Assembly (NCBI GenBank): GCA_000424365.1
Contig: AUJT01000005.1
Coordinates: 106,881 to 170,880, forward strand
Direction of reading: 5' to 3'
Length of the DNA stretch: 64,000 nt
From: Lachnospiraceae bacterium NK4A144
Lineage (GTDB): Bacteria > Bacillota > Clostridia > Lachnospirales > Lachnospiraceae
Below are positions 61,107 through 64,000 of the stretch, piece after piece; within the stretch, counting starts at the first letter, position 1; each line of letters starts with the position of its first letter. A program made the position numbers and the translations under genes. The notes under the pieces were generated by a model that was given only the letters and a program-made list of their open reading frames with translations, was not told the DNA's origin and did not search any database.

Positions 61107-62441
61107 ATGAGAAAGATTGTTGCTAAATTTGGCGGTACATCTCTGGCTGATGCTGCCCATTTCCGCAAGATAAAAGAGATCGTCTCTGCTGACACAGATC
61201 GAAGATATATCGTCGCTTCCGCTCCCGGTAAGCGCTTTCCCGAAGATATCAAAGTTACTGACCTTCTCCTCTCCTGCTATGAAAAGGCAGCTGACGGTCA
61301 GCCATTCGAAGATACCTTACTCGCTATCAAAAATCGATTCCAGGATATTATCAGCGACCTTGATATAGACTTTCCGCTTGATAAAGAAATCGATATTATC
61401 AGAGAGCACTTATCCACCAAGCCTGAAAAAGATTATCTTGCAAGCCGCGGAGAATACTTAAATTCAAGAATACTTGCAAAGTATCTGGATTTTCATTTTG
61501 TCGATCCTGCCTGGTGCGTTTCATTTTATCCGGACGGAACTCTTAACGAACCTATGACAAAAAGAGCTATGGGTGCATCCCTTTATCCTCTGAATCATGC
61601 AGTCATCGCGGGATTCTACGGTGCTGATGACGAGGGAAAGATCCATACATTTTCACGAGGTGGTTCAGACGTTACAGGAAGTCTGGCTGCATGTGCAGTA
61701 AATGCGGACCTCTACGAAAACTGGACCGACGTATCCGGTCTATTAGCCGCAGATCCCCGTATCGTCGATGATCCGAGATCAGTTGAATACTTAAGTTATC
61801 GAGAGCTTCGTACTCTTTCCTATATGGGTGCCTCCGTATTACACACAGATGCTGTACTTCCTGCATCCGAAAAAGGCATTCCCATAAATATAAAAAATAC
61901 TGACAGACCGGAAGATAACGGAACCATGATCGTTCGTAAACTTCCCAAAGGCGAGACCCGTTATCCCGTTACAGGAGTTGCCGGTCGTCTCGGCATGACA
62001 GTTATACAGGTCGAAAAAGTCATGGTCAGTGATGGATCAGGTTTCAGCGCTATAATGCTTGACATCCTTAAGCAGAGAAATCTTCCTTTTGAGCAGTGTC
62101 TTACAGGTATTGATACCATTACACTTGTTATCCGTAGTGACCTGATCGCAGACTGTAAAGATGACCTTCTATCCGAAATCCAATCTGTCTTAAAACCAGA
62201 TTTCCTCGGAATTAAGGAAAACCTGTCTATGATCGCTGTAGTAGGCGAAAAGAGCACAGAATCGTCTGATGCCAACATCCAGGTGCTGTACACTCTAAAA
62301 AAAGCCGGTATCGAGATAAGCACCATTAATCAAGGGGCAGGAAAACTTAATCTTCTTATCGGTGTTCCGGAAGAACGCTATGAAGATGCGATAAGTGTCA
62401 TTTATTCAGCGATAGATGAATCACAAAATGTCGCTATATAA
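61107..62441 (+). CDS. lysC: Aspartate kinase
   Basis: A protein of 444 residues. KIVAKFGGTSLADA at the N-terminus, IHTFSRGGSDVTGSLAA (substrate binding), ENWTDVSGLLAADPRIV and SYMGASVLHTDAVLPA are standard aspartokinase motifs. Two ACT repeats occupy the C-terminus (MTVIQVEKVMVSDGSGF, and MIAVVGEKS), so lysine or threonine feedback is likely. It catalyses the first step to lysine, threonine and methionine. No riboswitch was seen upstream; the spacer is mostly a family-2 repeat. ACGGAG lies near the ATG. The symbol is chosen from general similarity to lysine-type enzymes. Confidence 0.92.
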   Translation: MRKIVAKFGGTSLADAAHFRKIKEIVSADTDRRYIVASAPGKRFPEDIKVTDLLLSCYEKAADGQPFEDTLLAIKNRFQDIISDLDIDFPLDKEIDIIREHLSTKPEKDYLASRGEYLNSRILAKYLDFHFVDPAWCVSFYPDGTLNEPMTKRAMGASLYPLNHAVIAGFYGADDEGKIHTFSRGGSDVTGSLAACAVNADLYENWTDVSGLLAADPRIVDDPRSVEYLSYRELRTLSYMGASVLHTDAVLPASEKGIPINIKNTDRPEDNGTMIVRKLPKGETRYPVTGVAGRLGMTVIQVEKVMVSDGSGFSAIMLDILKQRNLPFEQCLTGIDTITLVIRSDLIADCKDDLLSEIQSVLKPDFLGIKENLSMIAVVGEKSTESSDANIQVLYTLKKAGIEISTINQGAGKLNLLIGVPEERYEDAISVIYSAIDESQNVAI

Positions 62442-62442
62442 T

Positions 62443-62480
62443 AAAAAATCGGGCAGGAGCTGTCTCCTACCCGATTTTTT
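62443..62480. terminator. Bidirectional intrinsic terminator
   Basis: A 17-bp stem with one mismatch (62443-62459 with 62464-62480), core ATCGGG/CCCGAT, flanked by A and T runs. It terminates aspartate kinase on the plus strand and the XRE-HD gene on the minus strand. Confidence 0.92.
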
Positions 62481-63306
62481 ACTGCATTATCATTGCCTTA
62501 ACAGTCTCAATAACGCTCAAGATCTGATATTTTATAACATAGATCGGATCATTATAATCCATATAATCATCCTTTATTTTTTGAAGCAGCGGATACACAT
62601 ACTTCTCTGTTTCATCCACGTATTCAATCATTTTTTTCCTTGAAAACGCAGATGCCATCGTAGAGATATTATTGCACCGGTCCAGTGCTTTCACTATCGC
62701 AGCCGTCTTATCCTTTGATAATCCATCATAATAGTCTCTCTTACTCTGACCATCATGTTTAGTTAACAGCGCTACCGAATGCTGAACCGATTCAGAAAAA
62801 GGCAGTTCATACGTTTTTACATCACAATCCTCACATACATCATGCAGCAAGATGACCGTGAGCACTTCATCACTTCGTATCCCCAGTGCATGCGCATGGC
62901 ACGCCATCATAAGAGGATGGATAATATACGGAACTTCTATTTCCGGATTAAACTTATTAGCCTTACGCACTGCTCCGCTATGCATAGTCTGTGCATAGCT
63001 TAACGCTTTCCACGTCTGTTCAAGTTTTTCCATCTGAGCGATCGTCTTCAAGCGGGTAAACATTCTTGATTCAGAAAACATCCTGTCCTTCACCGTCCAG
63101 GATGGCTTTGCTTCCATTTCAAAAAGATCTCTTCCCGAAATCTGCAAAGCATCAGCTATCCTTGCAAACGAACTTCCTTCCGGAAGAAACTGATTATCTT
63201 CCCAGGCTTTTATCACTTCTACCGAAACAAAAACCTGCTCCGCAAGTTCCTCCTGCGTCATTCCTAACGACTTCCTTCGTTCAGATATTCTTTCACCAAT
63301 GGTCAC
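62479..63306 (-). CDS. XRE helix-turn-helix fused to a RelA/SpoT-type (MESH1-like) HD hydrolase domain
   Basis: A protein of 275 residues. Residues 1-65 are an XRE/Cro HTH (ISERRKSLGMTQEELAEQVFVSVEVIKAWED has the usual pattern). Residues about 97-245 match the (p)ppGpp hydrolase fold: HSGAVRK (His109), PYIIHPLMMA (His130), LLHDVCED (His155-Asp156 and Glu159-Asp160) and VKALDRCNN (Asp209). All Mn-binding and ED residues of the SpoT/MESH1 hydrolase are present; no synthetase domain exists. It may be an alarmone-responsive or alarmone-degrading repressor. GGGAGGCATAAAA precedes the start. Confidence 0.82.
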   Translation of the reverse strand: MTIGERISERRKSLGMTQEELAEQVFVSVEVIKAWEDNQFLPEGSSFARIADALQISGRDLFEMEAKPSWTVKDRMFSESRMFTRLKTIAQMEKLEQTWKALSYAQTMHSGAVRKANKFNPEIEVPYIIHPLMMACHAHALGIRSDEVLTVILLHDVCEDCDVKTYELPFSESVQHSVALLTKHDGQSKRDYYDGLSKDKTAAIVKALDRCNNISTMASAFSRKKMIEYVDETEKYVYPLLQKIKDDYMDYNDPIYVIKYQILSVIETVKAMIMQ

Positions 63307-63640
63307 TTTTATGCCTCCCGATCTTTAATCAAAAGGTAACTGACATTACGTATCTATGGTAACACAAAAATGCCCGTCCAAAAATATGTTACTGAACCGT
63401 TTATGTGTGAATGACAACAAAAATATGAACTGTATATTATTTTGTACGTTAAATTTTTTGTTTTGGTATACATTTTTGTTTTTTGTATCCGATATACAGG
63501 TTGTGAGGGTTAGAGAGATATTAATACACATGATGGGGGATGTGTATTAATGAGGGAAGTGTAAATAGTAAGGCTTCCTGTGAGCAGAATGTGGGCAGAA
63601 CTACCTGAAACGGCGGTCCTGCCCACATTCGTTTTAAAAG
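63307..63640. other. Spacer with two strong hairpins and no convincing gene
   Basis: Upstream region of the XRE-HD gene. It contains a perfect 11-bp inverted repeat TTAATACACAT/ATGTGTATTAA (63521-63531 with 63540-63550, loop GATGGGGG) and a 12-bp stem GAATGTGGGCAG/CTGCCCACATTC (63587-63598 with 63619-63630) followed by GTTTTAAAA, which looks like a plus-strand terminator. A 64-residue plus-strand frame at 63356-63550 has no recognised similarity and is not called. Confidence 0.55.
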
Positions 63641-63656
63641 GTTACTGTTCACTCGC
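63641..63656 (+). repeat. Truncated left end of a family-1 MITE
   Basis: GTTACTGTTCACTCGC is identical to the first 16 bp of complete family-1 copies, then the similarity stops. Either a truncated insertion or the left end left after deletion. Confidence 0.55.
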
Positions 63657-63768
63657 AATGTCATTTAGTTAAGGAGTCTATAAGCCAGAAATAATTGCTA
63701 TATTAGGATACTTTAGATATTTCTGTGTTGTAATAAATTGATATAGCATATAATCAGACACGCCAAAT

Positions 63769-63918
63769 AGACAGATTTTCATCTGTCTCATAAAGGTGTA
63801 TACTACTATTGTTGTTTTTTAGGTCCTGTAAGCGAAGCTTACAGGTATTTGGAATCTATGCTGGCGGGCATAGTTCCGATTAGGCCTGATAGGTAGTATA
63901 TTCTGCCTTATCAGGCCT
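63769..63918 (+). ncRNA. Candidate structured RNA: four successive hairpins
   Basis: Downstream of a TATAAT at 63749-63754 come AGACAGAT/ATCTGTCT (63769-63788), CCTGTAAGC-GAA-GCTTACAGG (63825-63845), GGAA-CTATGC/GCATAG-TTCC with one bulge (63851-63877), and AGGCCTGATA/TATCAGGCCT extended by an inner GGTAG/CTGCC-like stem (63882-63918). No coding frame covers them. I cannot match it to a known RNA class; it could be the start of a mobile element or a leader of a gene beyond the edge. Confidence 0.4.
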
Positions 63919-64000
63919 TCTATATTTGGAGGGCTTTCTCCTTTCTTCAAACGGATGAAATAGTGGCAGGCATTGAAAGCCACAGTAAAATTGACCTGAT

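Noticed and set aside
63356..63550. 64-codon plus-strand frame
   Set aside because: No ribosome site or similarity, and its 3' end runs through a perfect hairpin; probably non-coding.
1..64000. tRNA, rRNA or prophage genes
   Set aside because: No clover-leaf sequences, rRNA signatures, integrase or phage structural genes were recognised; a dedicated tRNA scan could still find one I missed.

Overview
The window is a low-GC bacterial chromosome segment with AGGAGG-type ribosome sites. Its paralogues (several GGDEF/EAL proteins, zinc-ribbon membrane proteins, a lysine/alanine-rich small protein of the type seen in Lachnospiraceae, amylosucrase-like and neopullulanase-like GH13 enzymes) point to Clostridia, most likely a Lachnospiraceae such as a Butyrivibrio-like gut or rumen anaerobe. 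This placement rests on gene content only. No rRNA or tRNA gene was recognised.

Positions 1-18.2 kb (all minus strand) are a cell-surface polysaccharide locus made of two consecutive transcription units. The upstream unit runs rfbB-rfbA-GH25 protein-rfbC-Wzm-Wzt-methyltransferase/kinase-like protein-two large GT2 enzymes. It makes dTDP-4-keto-6-deoxyglucose-derived donors (no rfbD is present), builds a glycan and exports it by an ABC transporter whose ATPase has a C-terminal glycan-binding domain. The downstream unit (pgcA, GT87, GT2, GtrA, membrane-anchored esterase, partial GT2) looks like a polyprenyl-phosphate-sugar glycosylation module.

18.5-26 kb holds a plus-strand GT2 gene, DNA/RNA maintenance genes (ogg, dus), a VTT membrane protein, a membrane diguanylate cyclase, a short FNT channel, and an MntR-like regulator with a DUF1275 protein and a thioesterase. 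26.2-32.2 kb is a compact cassette of a condensation-type acyltransferase, AMP-dependent ligase and acyl carrier protein, facing a divergent STAND/LuxR regulator that probably controls it. 32.5-40 kb is glucan metabolism (two GH13 enzymes with unusual lysine-rich tails), a group of zinc-ribbon proteins around an SPFH protein, rsmJ and CorA.

40.3-63.3 kb is mixed: two large EAL proteins with degenerate GGDEF domains, secreted proteins, a small kinase, MFS and K+ channels, aspartate kinase and an XRE-HD hydrolase fusion. It also carries two atypical HPr proteins. One is a stand-alone Crh-like HPr with Ser at position 15 and Ser46 kept. The other is an HPr domain with His15 and Asp46, fused to a D-2-hydroxyacid (lactate) dehydrogenase.

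Two families of small mobile repeats are scattered through intergenic DNA. Family 1 is about 146 bp, has GTTAC[A/T]GTTCA-type ends, and all four complete copies are flanked by perfect 8-bp target duplications, so it is a genuine MITE. Family 2 (about 158-194 bp, modular) has two long copies and two half copies. The right edge (63.5-63.93 kb) has no convincing gene but a series of strong hairpins.
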